From: Christensenellaceae bacterium
GTDB taxonomy: Bacteria; Bacillota; Clostridia; Christensenellales; Borkfalkiaceae
NCBI GenBank assembly: GCA_022768945.1
Contig: JALEKY010000048.1
Coordinates: 1-42,741, forward strand
Direction: 5' to 3'
DNA: 42,741 nt
The translations under genes were made by a program, and so were the position numbers. The stretch's first letter is position 1, and every line of letters starts with the position of its first letter. This document shows positions 42,685 to 42,741 of this stretch, piece after piece. The notes below the pieces were generated by a model. It saw nothing but the letters and a program-made list of their open reading frames with translations. It made no database searches and was not told where the DNA came from.

Positions 42685-42741
42685 TAGGGATTCCATTCTT
42701 CATCACTAATTACCGAAAAGGCGGCTTTTCAGCCCTTTTTT
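42685..42741 (+). mobile_element. Left end of a second MITE-like element (cut by window edge)
   Basis: Bases 42685-42733 are identical to 27393-27441 (49 of 49), including the inverted-repeat end and the GAAAAGGCGGCTTTTC hairpin. After that the copies diverge: this one runs into a T tract. It starts 42 bases after the antiporter stop, and with its hairpin and T run may serve as that gene's terminator. Confidence 0.75.

Overview
The window looks like the chromosome of an anaerobic, low-to-mid GC, endospore-lineage Clostridia bacterium. The support is a gerA/gerB/gerC-type germinant receptor operon, a rubredoxin-first (reverse) rubrerythrin, Rrf2-NifS-NifU iron-sulfur assembly, a NdoA-like MazF, strong AGGAGG-type ribosome sites and TTGACA/TATAAT promoters. 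Gene content resembles uncultured gut Clostridia, but the sequence alone does not fix a genus. Most of it is ordinary housekeeping chromosome. There is no prophage, CRISPR array, rRNA operon or intact transposase.

Layout. 1-3.2 kb (minus): the start of a BFD-like [2Fe-2S] protein, reverse rubrerythrin, a DUF4037 nucleotidyltransferase-like protein with a TPR partner, and a two-module DUF3592-like membrane protein. 3.3-7.4 kb (plus): germinant receptor operon. 7.4-15.5 kb (minus): ArsP_2-type metal permease, sugar-ABC ATPase with an unusual coiled-coil tail, a lipoprotein resembling a dead M1 peptidase, the iscR-iscS-iscU operon with clear operator palindromes, and a MATE transporter. 15.7-16.4 kb: a serine recombinase remnant abutting a dispersed repeat, and tRNA-Leu(GAG). 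16.6-23.5 kb (plus): a small membrane protein, two related tail-anchored proteins, uvrB, uvrA, and a carbohydrate-binding-like protein. 23.7-27.3 kb: murG (minus) divergent from glpK and an alpha/beta hydrolase (plus). 27.4-27.6 kb: a MITE-like element. 27.7-30.4 kb (minus): MacB-like ABC transporter behind a four-repeat, 11-bp-period operator. 30.6-37.8 kb: a conserved hypothetical protein, M42 peptidase, 8-oxoguanine glycosylase with ribokinase, a frameshifted zinc-ribbon gene, a GmhA-like isomerase with a ROK kinase, and a solitary mazF. 38.0-42.6 kb (plus): nicotinate phosphoribosyltransferase, lspA, an RluD-type pseudouridine synthase and a CPA2 antiporter. A second left end of the MITE-like element runs off the right edge.

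How genes work together. The three ger genes would form one inner-membrane receptor. iscR-iscS-iscU form a self-regulated Fe-S assembly module. glpK plus the hydrolase could turn monoacylglycerol into glycerol-3-phosphate. The isomerase and ROK kinase overlap by ATGA and probably act on one sugar-phosphate route. uvrB and uvrA form one DNA-repair unit.

Least explained by standard annotation: the dispersed inverted repeats (five clear end copies, two forming a 206-bp element), the 11-bp-period operator of the ABC transporter, the ligand-less M1-like lipoprotein, the coiled-coil tail on the sugar ATPase, a one-base frameshift between the two CxxC knuckles of a zinc-ribbon protein, a terminator-like hairpin inside the start of the pseudouridine synthase gene, and at least one gene whose promoter implies a leaderless mRNA.
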